Below are positions 10,084 through 17,455 of a stretch of DNA of 64,000 nucleotides, piece after piece (position 1 is the stretch's first letter; every line of letters begins with the position of its first letter). The notes beneath the pieces were generated by a model that saw nothing but the letters and a program-made list of their open reading frames with translations, had not been told where the DNA came from and made no database searches. This stretch comes from Erysipelothrix rhusiopathiae (GTDB lineage: Bacteria > Bacillota_I > Bacilli_A > Erysipelotrichales > Erysipelotrichaceae), in contig NZ_LR134439.1 in NCBI RefSeq assembly GCF_900637845.1, forward strand, positions 372,001 to 436,000. The letters are read 5' to 3'. The translations under genes were made by a program, and so were the position numbers.

Positions 10084-10105
10084 AGAAAAACTGCCGAAGC
10101 AGTTA
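10084..10105 (-). terminator. Terminator of the YhcH gene
   Basis: On the minus strand AACTGC, a TTCG tetraloop and GCAGTT (10089-10104) are followed by TTTTTCT. The hairpin includes the YhcH stop codon. Confidence 0.8.
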
Positions 10106-10531
10106 AACACGAACCTTATAGACAATTTTAGAAATGGGATTATTACCTACGAGGTCATAACCCACCTTATGTGCTTCATGCTCAAAGAAAACAACAAAAC
10201 TCTTGGGTGGTAGAGAACCTTTAGTACAATGTGTTTCGCAATCTCCAAACAAAATATCACCTGCTTCATCATAGTCGGTTTGATGAATGAGTTGATCCTT
10301 GTGTGTCATTTTAAAATATTCGGTACCCTCTAAAATGACATGTACATCAAAATAATCACGATGTAATTCATAAGACTTTTCTTCTTCAAGACCGGTCTCA
10401 AAATTAATGAAGTTTTTAATTAAAGTTGATGAGGGCTCAGAAATCGTTGTCTGTATATCCTTCAATACCTCATCCAGTTCTGAGCTTAAACCAAGGTATA
10501 AATGTGCATTACTGATACGGTCGTAGATCAT
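10103..10531 (-). CDS. YhcH/YjgK/YiaL (DUF386) family protein
   Basis: The protein has 142 residues and a cupin-like barrel. The signature HRDYFDVHVILEGTEYF supplies the metal-binding His/Glu set, and the C-terminal FFEHEAHKVG supplies the remaining His. Relatives (TabA, YiaL, NanQ-like proteins) act as sugar anomerases or affect biofilm and sialic acid use. The exact substrate here is open. The ATG at 10531 lies 7 nt after GGAGG. A TTG two codons earlier touches the ribosome site and is unlikely. Confidence 0.85.
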   Translation of the reverse strand: MIYDRISNAHLYLGLSSELDEVLKDIQTTISEPSSTLIKNFINFETGLEEEKSYELHRDYFDVHVILEGTEYFKMTHKDQLIHQTDYDEAGDILFGDCETHCTKGSLPPKSFVVFFEHEAHKVGYDLVGNNPISKIVYKVRV

Positions 10532-10689
10532 ATTCAATCCTCCTTGACACCATCATACACAAGATTTCAATCGTGTTATTTAATTTTGTGCATTAGTGCC
10601 ATAAACTATGTATTTCATGACATATAGCTTTGAATACGGAAGTATTTAAGTAGAATATTGATAGGGAAGGAAGTTTAATTCAACATAAT

Positions 10690-10908
10690 AGATTAAAAAC
10701 ACCTTCTCAAATAATAATAATAGTGAGCATAAAACGTTACCATCAAGCACATCCCCTTGCATATAAATCGGCGGTTGATTTATGTCGTGTATTGATGTTC
10801 TTTATGTTCAACCTCTATTCAATCATTCCCAATGCAGAGTTTATCCATTCTTTGCAATTGATTGAATCATCCAAAGAGCACTGTGTCGGACAACGCAGTG
10901 CTTTTTTC
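10690..10908 (+). ncRNA. Candidate orphan structured RNA with its own terminator
   Basis: No convincing protein gene lies between 10532 and 11010. This 479-bp stretch holds three hairpins in series: ATAAATC/GATTTAT (10763-10769, 10777-10783), ATTCAATCA/TGATTGAAT (10817-10825, 10859-10867) and a strong terminator AGCACTG/CAGTGCT plus T6 (10877-10907). A terminator with no gene before it suggests a transcribed noncoding RNA. A possible promoter (TTGATA at 10658, CATAAT at 10684) has a poor 20-bp spacer. The 5' end is a guess. I do not recognise a known riboswitch or 6S pattern. Confidence 0.35.
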
Positions 10909-10959
10909 GCATTATTTGAATGAATCAACCTGTATATTTGTCTAATTATGCGTTTTACG

Positions 10960-10988
10960 TTGACAAGTTAGTGAACTGTTTGTACTAT
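10960..10988 (+). promoter_or_regulatory. Sigma-A promoter of the TusA-like/mltG operon
   Basis: A consensus TTGACA (10960-10965), a 17-bp spacer and TACTAT (10983-10988) stand 22 bases before the ATG at 11011. The ribosome site is AAGGAG at 10997-11002. Confidence 0.8.
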
Positions 10989-11010
10989 AAACAAAAAAGG
11001 AGATGATGAT

Positions 11011-11232
11011 ATGAAACGGATTGATTGTTTAGGCGAAATTTGTCCTTACCCAATGCTTTTACTCCAAAAAGAATATGATGCCTTATGTTCTGGAGAGTCT
11101 GTTTTATTGATTACAGATCATCATTGTACTTTATCTGCCGTTGGTGTTTATTGTGATGCGCAGGGGTTTCGTTACAGCCCTGATGAGGTAATACCTGGTG
11201 TGTGGGAAATTACGATTACCGCAAAACAATAA
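11011..11232 (+). CDS. TusA/SirA-family sulfur carrier protein
   Basis: The protein has 73 residues and belongs to the TusA/YeeD/SirA fold. The defining CPxP motif is present as C11-P12-Y13-P14 in the usual N-terminal position. The cysteine carries a persulfide that is passed on in sulfur trafficking, for example to tRNA thiolation. A second cysteine at residue 6 and cysteines near 26, 39 and 48 are extra. It is the first gene of a two-gene unit with mltG, 30 nt away. No YedE-type transporter or TusBCDE partner is nearby, so its pathway is unclear. Confidence 0.85.
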   Translation: MKRIDCLGEICPYPMLLLQKEYDALCSGESVLLITDHHCTLSAVGVYCDAQGFRYSPDEVIPGVWEITITAKQ

Positions 11233-11262
11233 CGAAGCGCAATCAAAATCTTGAGGGGTTCT

Positions 11263-12342
11263 ATGAAAGATTTAGAGAAGAAACAACGTTATGTTTATCT
11301 CGCAGCATTGATGATGCTGCTTTTTATTGTATTTGTTAGAGGTGGGGCACGTATTAAAATGAGTCACGATACGTTGCGAAAGCCAGCGACGTCTGAATCG
11401 GATGTGATTGTGTTTCTGGTTACATCTGATAATACCCTGGATACCATTGCTGAGCGTCTTGAAGGGCAAGGGATAGTCCGTTCAAAAAAATTTTTCAATA
11501 AAACAATCCAACGATCCACAACGCAAAACATTAAGCCAGGAAATTATTTTTTAGATCGTTCATCAACCTATGAGGAACTTGCAACCCAATTAACCAATCC
11601 AGAAAACAAAGTTGGACGCGAAGTTGATATCACATTTCTCCCAAATGATTGGGCTAAAGATTTTGCGTTTAAAATTGGGAACATTACCAACCTCAAAGCA
11701 GATGATATTTTATCGGCTTGGAGTGATTCAGTGTACTTAAAATCCCTAAGCAAGGACTATCCGTTTTTAACTGAAGCTGTATTAAACCCCTCGTTAAATG
11801 TTGGTTTAGAAGGGTATCTTACCCCTGAAACCTATCGTTTCTTTACTCAAACAACCGTCGATGCGGTTACGCGAAGACTTTTAGACCAAACCCTTGCGTT
11901 TTACCAAGAACATAAAGCTTTATTTGAGACTCAAAAACTCAAGATCCATGAAATCTATACACTGGCTTCAATTATTAATTTTGAAACCGAAAATTTTGAT
12001 GATATGAAACGGGTCTCCGGTGTATTTTATAATCGACTCCAATCGGAAATGCCCTTGCAATCCAGTGTTACCGTCTGTTATGCATTGTATGAATATGAAA
12101 CCTGGCAACAATGTGAATCGAATACAGATATTGATTCTAAATTTAATACATATCAACATTTGGGACTTCCTATTGGTCCGGTTATGAATCCATCTCAAAA
12201 TGCACTCTTAGCTGCAATGGAACCGGAAAGACACCAGTATTATTATTTTGTTGGTGATATGAAACATCATGATGTTTATTTTGCGGAAACGTTATCAGAA
12301 CATGAGTATAATGTGGAAACATATGTTGATCCCTATCGATAA
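11263..12342 (+). CDS. mltG: Endolytic murein transglycosylase MltG (YceG-like)
   Basis: The protein has 359 residues: a short cytoplasmic N-terminus, one membrane helix (about 9-26) and an extracytoplasmic YceG domain. It cuts nascent glycan strands and so sets chain ends during wall synthesis. Conserved blocks are LEGYLTPETYRF, the catalytic helix LASIINFETE, VSGVFYNRL, NTYQHLGLPIGPVMNPS and the C-terminal YYFVGDMKHHDVYFAETLSEH. The usual E-x-E pair of the catalytic helix is N-F-E here: the first Glu is Asn and the second Glu is kept. The ATG at 11263 follows GAGGGG; the TTG at 11251 is part of that site. Confidence 0.92.
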   Translation: MKDLEKKQRYVYLAALMMLLFIVFVRGGARIKMSHDTLRKPATSESDVIVFLVTSDNTLDTIAERLEGQGIVRSKKFFNKTIQRSTTQNIKPGNYFLDRSSTYEELATQLTNPENKVGREVDITFLPNDWAKDFAFKIGNITNLKADDILSAWSDSVYLKSLSKDYPFLTEAVLNPSLNVGLEGYLTPETYRFFTQTTVDAVTRRLLDQTLAFYQEHKALFETQKLKIHEIYTLASIINFETENFDDMKRVSGVFYNRLQSEMPLQSSVTVCYALYEYETWQQCESNTDIDSKFNTYQHLGLPIGPVMNPSQNALLAAMEPERHQYYYFVGDMKHHDVYFAETLSEHEYNVETYVDPYR

Positions 12343-12348
12343 CCCAAA

Positions 12349-12391
12349 ATTCAAAAGAGCAACCACCTAAGGGGCGGTTGCTCTTTTGAAT
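12349..12391. terminator. Bidirectional terminator, mltG versus small membrane protein
   Basis: A 16-bp perfect stem, ATTCAAAAGAGCAACC (12349-12364) with its complement at 12376-12391. It has A- and T-rich flanks and serves the two convergent genes. Confidence 0.88.
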
Positions 12392-12691
12392 TTAGTCTAA
12401 ACCGTATCTACCCATCTTCCGAAAATTAAGAAAGCCGTTGTTTATGGAATTAGGCAATCGATTTTTGATTTTTTTGTCGAGTATCATCAATACAGCAGAA
12501 ATCACATATGTAAGTAACACAAGAATTAATGATATATAGATTGGTTTAACAAAATATTGATCTACATCCAACCATTTCGTCAAATCAAAAGATTCACTAC
12601 CGACCGTAATTAGCATTGGATATATTGACATAAATATTAATGCAGTGTACAAAACTAATAACGTTCTAATTATTGAAATTATTTTCTTCAT
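12392..12691 (-). CDS. Small two-helix membrane protein, unknown
   Basis: The protein has 99 residues with two hydrophobic segments (about 5-30 and 49-70) and a basic C-terminal tail (DKKIKNRLPNS). A GAGGGTG ribosome site lies 8 nt before the ATG. It is monocistronic, with a strong terminator directly after its stop codon. I do not recognise the family. The ribosome site, terminator and helix pattern are the only support for it being real. Confidence 0.6.
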   Translation of the reverse strand: MKKIISIIRTLLVLYTALIFMSIYPMLITVGSESFDLTKWLDVDQYFVKPIYISLILVLLTYVISAVLMILDKKIKNRLPNSINNGFLNFRKMGRYGLD

Positions 12692-13050
12692 ATTTAATCA
12701 CCCTCTGTTCCATTTGGAAGAAGGATTCGCAAATCCCGAATACATTCTTCTTTAAATCAATTCTAGTATTTTAGAAAAAAAGGAAACGATTTCATAATAG
12801 AGTATTCACTACATTATTTTTAATAGTACAGTCATTAAGAAAAAAAAGTAAAAGCGCTGGAATATACTTGGTACCGAACCGAGTTAATCAGAATTCATAA
12901 AAGGGAACATCTTGCATTATCCTGTTCTTGAAAGATCAAATTAATATTCGTGAAAAACATTCCCTCTATAATCCAAAAGTATATTGAATTGAAGTGGATT
13001 AATCATGGTGAACGTTTTAAAAAAGAAAAAGCAGAATTCATCTGCTTTTT
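12692..13050. other. 359-bp intergenic region with LysR terminator
   Basis: This gap separates two minus-strand genes. Its right end carries a terminator for the LysR gene: GAAAAAGCAGA (13025-13035) pairs with TCTGCTTTTTC (13041-13051), working on the minus strand. The rest is AT-rich and should contain the promoter of the 99-residue membrane protein. I see no RNA gene or repeat in it. Confidence 0.6.
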
Positions 13051-13953
13051 CTAACACTTCGTCGCATCAACTTGATCTTCAATATAGTGCATAATTTCTA
13101 GGTGTTCTTCCATATTTTCGTCTGTAATATTTTTACGGATGAGATGGTACTCTGACATAAACTCAAATCCTTCAAGTTTAATAATTTTAAGTTGTTTATT
13201 ATAAACTTCTTTTTTAATAGACATGTAAGGCAAGAATGCCAGGCCGAATCCACGCACGGTTGATGTTTTAATGGATTCAGTTGTATCCAATTCATAAGGG
13301 ATGCGTAATCTTGATTCATCAACATGACATTTCTCAAGTTGTTGGCTGAGTAACTGACGGCACTTCTGGGACTTCTTCAACATCAATACTTGATATTCAT
13401 AAAGTTCTTCGACCGTTAAGGTATCTGGAACATCTAAATCCGTACTTGCGACCAGGTAGTATGGATCTTGAATTAAAGGACGGCAATAAAGGGATTCATC
13501 AAGAGGCGTTCCAATGATAAAACCGATGTCTGCCTTTCCTTCTACAATTTGATTTTCAATTTCAATACTGGACGCGGCTTTCATTTCTAAATCATAGGAT
13601 TCAAAATTTTCTTTAATGCTGTGGATGGTGCAAGGAAGGGCATAAGCATATACAATTGGTGTTGCCATGATATTGATGCGATGATTTTTATCATGTTTAA
13701 GGTTTTCGACTTCTTTGATCATTTTATCGTGACATGAAATCAATCGTGTTGCATATTTTAAAACGACTTCGCCTTCATCCGTGAGCGCCACCCCTTTGTG
13801 GGTCCGTTCAAAAAGCGTACAGTCAAGGTGGGTTTCCATTGCTTTGATTTGTTGACTCAATGCGGGTTGAGAGATATTCGCAAGTTCCGCAGCACGTGTG
13901 ATGCTTTTATATTTTGCGACATCTACAAATGCCCGATAAAAACTAATATTCAT
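13051..13953 (-). CDS. LysR-family transcriptional regulator
   Basis: The protein has 300 residues. The N-terminal winged helix is standard: SITRAAELANISQPALSQQIKAME, then LFERTHKGVALTDEGEVVL. The rest is a periplasmic-binding-protein-like effector domain. It is divergent from tag across 224 bp, but this does not make tag its target, since LysR proteins often control distant or divergent genes. The start is supported by an AAGGAG site (minus strand) just before the ATG at 13953. The effector is unknown. Confidence 0.9.
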   Translation of the reverse strand: MNISFYRAFVDVAKYKSITRAAELANISQPALSQQIKAMETHLDCTLFERTHKGVALTDEGEVVLKYATRLISCHDKMIKEVENLKHDKNHRINIMATPIVYAYALPCTIHSIKENFESYDLEMKAASSIEIENQIVEGKADIGFIIGTPLDESLYCRPLIQDPYYLVASTDLDVPDTLTVEELYEYQVLMLKKSQKCRQLLSQQLEKCHVDESRLRIPYELDTTESIKTSTVRGFGLAFLPYMSIKKEVYNKQLKIIKLEGFEFMSEYHLIRKNITDENMEEHLEIMHYIEDQVDATKC

Positions 13954-14177
13954 GAGGATTCTCCTTGTGTAATTTAGATAATTATATCACAAGGCTCTTG
14001 ATTTGGTTTATCAACCAATAAGTAATTGTTATGGCACAAACAGATTTTTAAGTGTTTTATCAGAAAAGATATAAACCTTGTGAAATGTGTTGTTTTCTAA
14101 CAAATATTCGCGATCTTAATATCAAATAAACACACTTTTGAGCTAACTTCGGTATAATAAAAGAAAAAGGAGTCTTT

Positions 14178-14744
14178 ATGGAAAAACAACGCTGCGAGTG
14201 GGCGAATCGTAATCCCTTAGAAATGATGTATCACGATACAGAATGGGGTCGTAAATCTGAAGATGATCGCTATTTATTTGAAATGTTGATTTTAGAAGGT
14301 ATGCAAAGTGGTTTAAGTTGGACCACGATTATTGCGAAACGTGAGGGGATGCGCGAAGCCTTTGCGAATTTCGAACCGGCACGACTTATCCGCTTTACCG
14401 AAGAGGATGTAGAACGTCTTGTTTTAAATCCGAATATTATCCGCCACCGTCTTAAAATTCAGGCAGTAATATCCAATGCGCATGCATACTACAAACTAAC
14501 AGAAGTTCATGACAGTCTCGCAAAGTTTTTATGGCATTATGTTGACTACAAACCAATCATCAATCATTACAATGATATGTCAGAAGTTCCAGCATCCACA
14601 CCACTATCAATTCAAATCAGTAAAGATTTAAAGAAACTGGGATTTAAGTTTGTCGGTCCAACGACGATTTATGCTCTCATGCAAGCTGTGGGCATGGTAG
14701 ATGATCATTTAGAAGACTGTTTTTTAAAACTAAAGACTGATTAA
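14178..14744 (+). CDS. tag: DNA-3-methyladenine glycosylase I
   Basis: The protein has 188 residues and is full length for Tag. It removes 3-methyladenine from alkylated DNA. The zinc-binding set is visible: C6, H19, H177 and C181. The catalytic pocket residues match E40 and W48 in LEGMQSGLSWTTI, and YHDTEWG is the family signature. A TATAAT box at 14153-14158 and a ribosome site (AAAAAGGAG) precede the ATG. It stands alone, divergent from a LysR gene. Confidence 0.95.
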   Translation: MEKQRCEWANRNPLEMMYHDTEWGRKSEDDRYLFEMLILEGMQSGLSWTTIIAKREGMREAFANFEPARLIRFTEEDVERLVLNPNIIRHRLKIQAVISNAHAYYKLTEVHDSLAKFLWHYVDYKPIINHYNDMSEVPASTPLSIQISKDLKKLGFKFVGPTTIYALMQAVGMVDDHLEDCFLKLKTD

Positions 14745-14917
14745 TAATAGTTCTTTGCTATTTTCATAAAAGATTACACACTATACATATTTAGGTTTCT
14801 TTTAGTCATATATCCCTCGTATTCCACACTTTTTGGTTGTACAACTACAGGAAGTTATTTATTTCTTTCTTCTGTGTTTTAATATTAGTGAAGACTATAG
14901 AGTCTGAAGGAGGAAAC

Positions 14918-15286
14918 ATGAATCGATTTTTTTCTATAATCTTGGTTTTTTGTCTATCAATTGCTTGCATGGAACAAGTTCTTACAACAGAAATTAGAGC
15001 AGATGAAGTAATTGAATTTCCAACTAATGCACAGGTATGGAACGAAGAGGAAACGAGTTTAGAAAAATATATTCCTATCACAACATTCCAATCAAGTGTT
15101 GATAAACCACACCGTCGATCTAAAAGAGCAATACCATTATGGATTGTACCTGCAATTTCATGGTGTATTTCAACTAATTGTATCCAGGGGATTAATACTC
15201 TAGTTCAGAGCGCTCTTCGTACTCCTGGTAAATGGAATATGCTTTGGAATCGAATAGAATCCTTATGGAATAATCGAAATTCTTAA
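14918..15286 (+). CDS. Secreted propeptide candidate with RRSKR processing site
   Basis: The protein has 122 residues; the ATG at 14918 is 4 nt after AAGGAGG. Residues 1-23 or so form a signal peptide (FFSIILVFCLSIACMEQV). An acidic linker runs to about residue 64. A basic cluster, KPHRRSKR, is followed by a hydrophobic, Trp-rich segment (AIPLWIVPAISWC) with two cysteines six residues apart (CISTNC), and an amphipathic Trp-rich tail. This is the layout of a secreted preproprotein whose mature peptide is freed after RRSKR, as in some bacteriocins, pheromones or toxins. I know no homologue. The downstream side is interrupted by an IS, so partner genes may have been displaced. Confidence 0.6.
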   Translation: MNRFFSIILVFCLSIACMEQVLTTEIRADEVIEFPTNAQVWNEEETSLEKYIPITTFQSSVDKPHRRSKRAIPLWIVPAISWCISTNCIQGINTLVQSALRTPGKWNMLWNRIESLWNNRNS

Positions 15287-15346
15287 GCAAGAAAAAGACC
15301 CACGATACAGTGGAGTTGTCAAACATAAGTAGACATTAATAAAAGA

Positions 15347-16159
15347 CTAGAAACCCTTATCCATTTTATATTGGATAGGGGTTTTGTAATTTAAACAATA
15401 AGCAGGTCTTTCAAAATTAAAATAATGTACATATTCTTCGCTAAAACTTTCAAAGTTATCTACGGACCAGTATTGATAATCACACGCCATTTCTGTTTTA
15501 ATCCATCCATTTAATGATTCGATAATTGGATTATCTGTAGGTGTTCCAGCTCGCGACATAGATCTAATTATGTTATGATTTTCATGCGCTTTAGCGAAAG
15601 CTTTAGAGTGGTAGACAGCTCCTTGATCTGTTTGAAGAATCGTGGGAGCTGTTTTTTTATTATCCTTAAGTAGCGCAAGGAGATCCTCGAGACACTTGTA
15701 GTAAGGCTTAGGATCACCAGTTGTACGCGATAATGCAGAACTTATAATTTCATTGTTGAAGGTATCAACCATTAAGGTCCATTCATAATTAATCCCTTTG
15801 TTTCGAATATGTGTCATATCTGAAACAATAATTTCCAAAGGTTTTGTTGCCTTCCATTGATTCTTTATAATATTGGGATAAATTCGACTTTGTGTTCCAG
15901 ATTTTTTATAGGAATAGTGTTTAACTTTTGATTTAATATTTAAAAACTTGCAGCACTTGTGGATTAAATTATCTGAAAATTTAAACCCTAAATCACTTTG
16001 CTTTCTCATGACTGCAGCGATATCATGGTAACCATAACTTGGAAAACGGCGATGCCAGTCTTTAATCACAAAGCTAAGAATCGCTCTTTTTTGTTCATAA
16101 ATATTGAGATCATTCTTATGCTTTAACCACTTGTAATAACCAGATCGGTTCAAATTCAT
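15347..16159 (-). CDS. IS3-family transposase OrfB (DDE integrase core)
   Basis: From the ATG at 16159 the product has 270 residues. It carries the HTH_21 segment (NRSGYYKWLKHKN) and an rve integrase core with the acidic triad visible as IIVSDMTH, LQTDQGAVYHS and PIIESLNGWIK. The C-terminal YVHYFNFERP and QYKMDKGF are typical. The open frame continues upstream without a stop to about 16258, where an orfA-orfB frameshift fusion would normally feed in. The catalytic core looks intact, but the element cannot produce the full OrfAB protein without several frame corrections. Confidence 0.85.
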   Translation of the reverse strand: MNLNRSGYYKWLKHKNDLNIYEQKRAILSFVIKDWHRRFPSYGYHDIAAVMRKQSDLGFKFSDNLIHKCCKFLNIKSKVKHYSYKKSGTQSRIYPNIIKNQWKATKPLEIIVSDMTHIRNKGINYEWTLMVDTFNNEIISSALSRTTGDPKPYYKCLEDLLALLKDNKKTAPTILQTDQGAVYHSKAFAKAHENHNIIRSMSRAGTPTDNPIIESLNGWIKTEMACDYQYWSVDNFESFSEEYVHYFNFERPAYCLNYKTPIQYKMDKGF

Positions 16160-16262
16160 AAATCTAAGAATGAACGTAATCGGATGTTTAAAAGATAAGT
16201 CATATGCTATTTGGAATTCTTGTCTTTTAAAGTAACGAACGCCTTGTTTACACCAACTCCTT

Positions 16263-16539
16263 TCACCTGGTACCCTTTTTTAATCGTGCAATCTCAATAT
16301 CTCGTTTTAGAATTTCGAGTTGAAGTCGTTCGACCTCAGTTAATGATTTCCTGTCTTTTTCTTGTTTTTTAAACCCTCTTTACCATCGCGCATGAATCGA
16401 TCAATCCACCCATTAATCGTTCCTTTAGGACTTGTGATAGTTTCGCAGCACTTATATGTTCATCAGTATAACGTGTAACGACTTTAATGCGATCCTCATA
16501 AGTCCATTTATTATTTAATCCACCTTTGGGTCTTCCCAT
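16263..16539 (-). pseudogene. IS3-family OrfA, frameshifted
   Basis: The ATG at 16539 follows GGAGGG and begins MGRPKGGLNNKWTYEDRI, the helix-turn-helix part of OrfA. The frame breaks near 16440: TSPKGTINGWIDRFMRDGK continues in another frame. It breaks again near 16375, where KDRKSLTEVERLQLEILKRD, the leucine-zipper end, is in a third. A slippery A-AAA-AAG sits near 16280, the normal OrfA/OrfB frameshift point, but the -1 frame ends at a TAG near 16215 before reaching OrfB. At least two or three indels have therefore accumulated. Confidence 0.75.
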
Positions 16540-16648
16540 CATTAATCCCTCCGTTTTATCTTTGATTTTATTATTACACAAAAAAAGTAGACAAGTCTTT
16601 TTTACTTGTCTACTTTTAGTTTACTACTCCACGATACAGTGGGTCTTT

Positions 16649-16810
16649 TTAGGATCCAAAAAAGAAAATTAAGGAAGCAATCATAAAGGCAATTAAAATC
16701 CAGTAGATAAGCATCGCTACCACTTGCTTTTTTGTATCGCTCCATTCTTTTGCATCGACGTAGAAAATCGCAATACATCCGATAACAACTTCCAATAATA
16801 CTTCTAACAT
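16649..16810 (-). CDS. 53-residue two-helix membrane protein
   Basis: This short gene begins MLEVLLEVVIGCIAIFYVDA and ends IASLIFFFGS, with a charged KEWSDTKKQ loop between two hydrophobic helices. A strong GGGAGGGG ribosome site lies 4 nt before the ATG, and a TATAAT box (minus strand, 16831-16836) lies upstream. Its stop codon overlaps the right arm of the split terminator. It faces the propeptide gene across the IS. A role as an immunity or accessory protein for that peptide is conceivable, but it is only a guess from position and size. Confidence 0.65.
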   Translation of the reverse strand: MLEVLLEVVIGCIAIFYVDAKEWSDTKKQVVAMLIYWILIAFMIASLIFFFGS

Positions 16811-16872
16811 CGTTCCCCTCCCATAATAGATATATTATAAAGCATAGGTTTATGAAATCGTTATCCACTCGA

Positions 16873-17286
16873 TCATTTTTTAGTAAATTTAAGATATGCG
16901 TCCAAGGCATTCACGGTCGTTACGGTTAGATTCTGTGGTAATTCATCAAGGGGAAACCAACCCATACCACCCAATGCGTCGGGTTCCATTAAACATGGAT
17001 TGCCATCGGTAATGTGCGCAAGATATGTTGGTGCAACATAGTGCACGGCTTCTTCAATCAAAATATGATTGGTCGCACACAAAAGCTGATCCAATTGGAT
17101 CTCTAGATTTAATTCTTCTTTAATTTCGCGTTTTACCGCATCTTCCAAGGTTTCATAGAGTTCAACTTTTCCACCAGGTAAACTCCAGTGATCTTTCTCT
17201 GGATTTTTTTTTCGTAAAACAAGCAGGACTTCACCTTCTTGCATAATCATGGCACCTACGCCAACACGGGGTTCATTTTGTATCAT
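16873..17286 (-). CDS. NUDIX hydrolase
   Basis: The protein has 137 residues. The Nudix box runs from G39 to about residue 61: G39, E45, then REIKEEL with E54, E57 and E58 as metal ligands. The final Gly of the consensus is Asn. It should hydrolyse a nucleoside diphosphate linked to another group. Such proteins are often MutT- or ADP-ribose-like, and the sequence does not settle the substrate. Start: the ATG at 17286 has AAGGAGAT upstream. It is divergent from the dipeptidase operon. Confidence 0.9.
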   Translation of the reverse strand: MIQNEPRVGVGAMIMQEGEVLLVLRKKNPEKDHWSLPGGKVELYETLEDAVKREIKEELNLEIQLDQLLCATNHILIEEAVHYVAPTYLAHITDGNPCLMEPDALGGMGWFPLDELPQNLTVTTVNALDAYLKFTKK

Positions 17287-17421
17287 CAGGATCTCCTTGT
17301 TATTACTTCAAGTATACCGCATCTTAAATTGTTTGTGAGTGAATATCACGAGTTCGGGCAAGGGTAAACGGTGAGAGGGGTACTTTATCCATGCACTCTT
17401 TGGTATAATAATAAGAGAACG

Positions 17422-17439
17422 TTTCAAGCTTACTTGAAA
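17422..17439 (+). promoter_or_regulatory. Inverted repeat between promoter and dipeptidase gene
   Basis: TTTCAAG (17422-17428) and CTTGAAA (17433-17439) form a perfect 7-bp dyad with a 4-bp centre. It lies just past a TATAAT box (17404-17409) and before the GAGGAGG ribosome site at about 17444-17451. It could be an operator or a leader hairpin, and nothing identifies the binding protein. Confidence 0.4.
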
Positions 17440-17455
17440 TGAATGAGGAGGATCT

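Larger units (their letters stand above)
15311..16631 (-). mobile_element. Decayed IS3-family insertion sequence, about 1.32 kb
   Basis: The ends are imperfect inverted repeats: TGGAGTTGTCAAACATAAGT on the left and TGGAGTAGTAAACTAAAAGT reading in from the right, both followed by AGAC. The element is flanked by CGATACAG on both sides (15303-15310 and 16632-16639). The visible direct repeat is 14 bp, CCACGATACAGTGG, because the IS ends CCA/TGG match the arms of the target palindrome. Inside, on the minus strand, lie a broken orfA and an orfB with a DDE core. The size and orfA/orfB layout are typical of the IS3 family. The insertion point is the loop of a terminator. Confidence 0.85.
15292..16650. 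terminator. Bidirectional terminator split by an IS insertion
   Basis: The left half, AAAAAGACCCAC (15292-15303), and the right half, GTGGGTCTTTTT (16639-16650), rejoin to a 12-bp stem with a GATACA loop once the IS and one duplicated copy are removed. It would have ended both the propeptide gene (plus) and the convergent 53-residue membrane protein gene (minus). In the present sequence the two halves are more than 1.3 kb apart. Confidence 0.75.

Noticed and set aside
10723-10923. 66-codon plus-strand open frame starting GTG
   Set aside because: It reads straight through the strong terminator at 10877-10907 and lacks a ribosome site; the hairpins explain the sequence better.
15300-16642. A true 14-bp target duplication of the IS
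   Set aside because: The outer three bases on each side can be assigned to the IS ends (TGG...CCA), which match the palindromic target. An 8-bp core is the better reading, although only an empty site can settle it.
16602-16910. 102-codon minus-strand open frame
   Set aside because: It overlaps both the NUDIX gene and the 53-residue gene in another frame and crosses the IS end. The shorter gene has a strong ribosome site and sensible helices.
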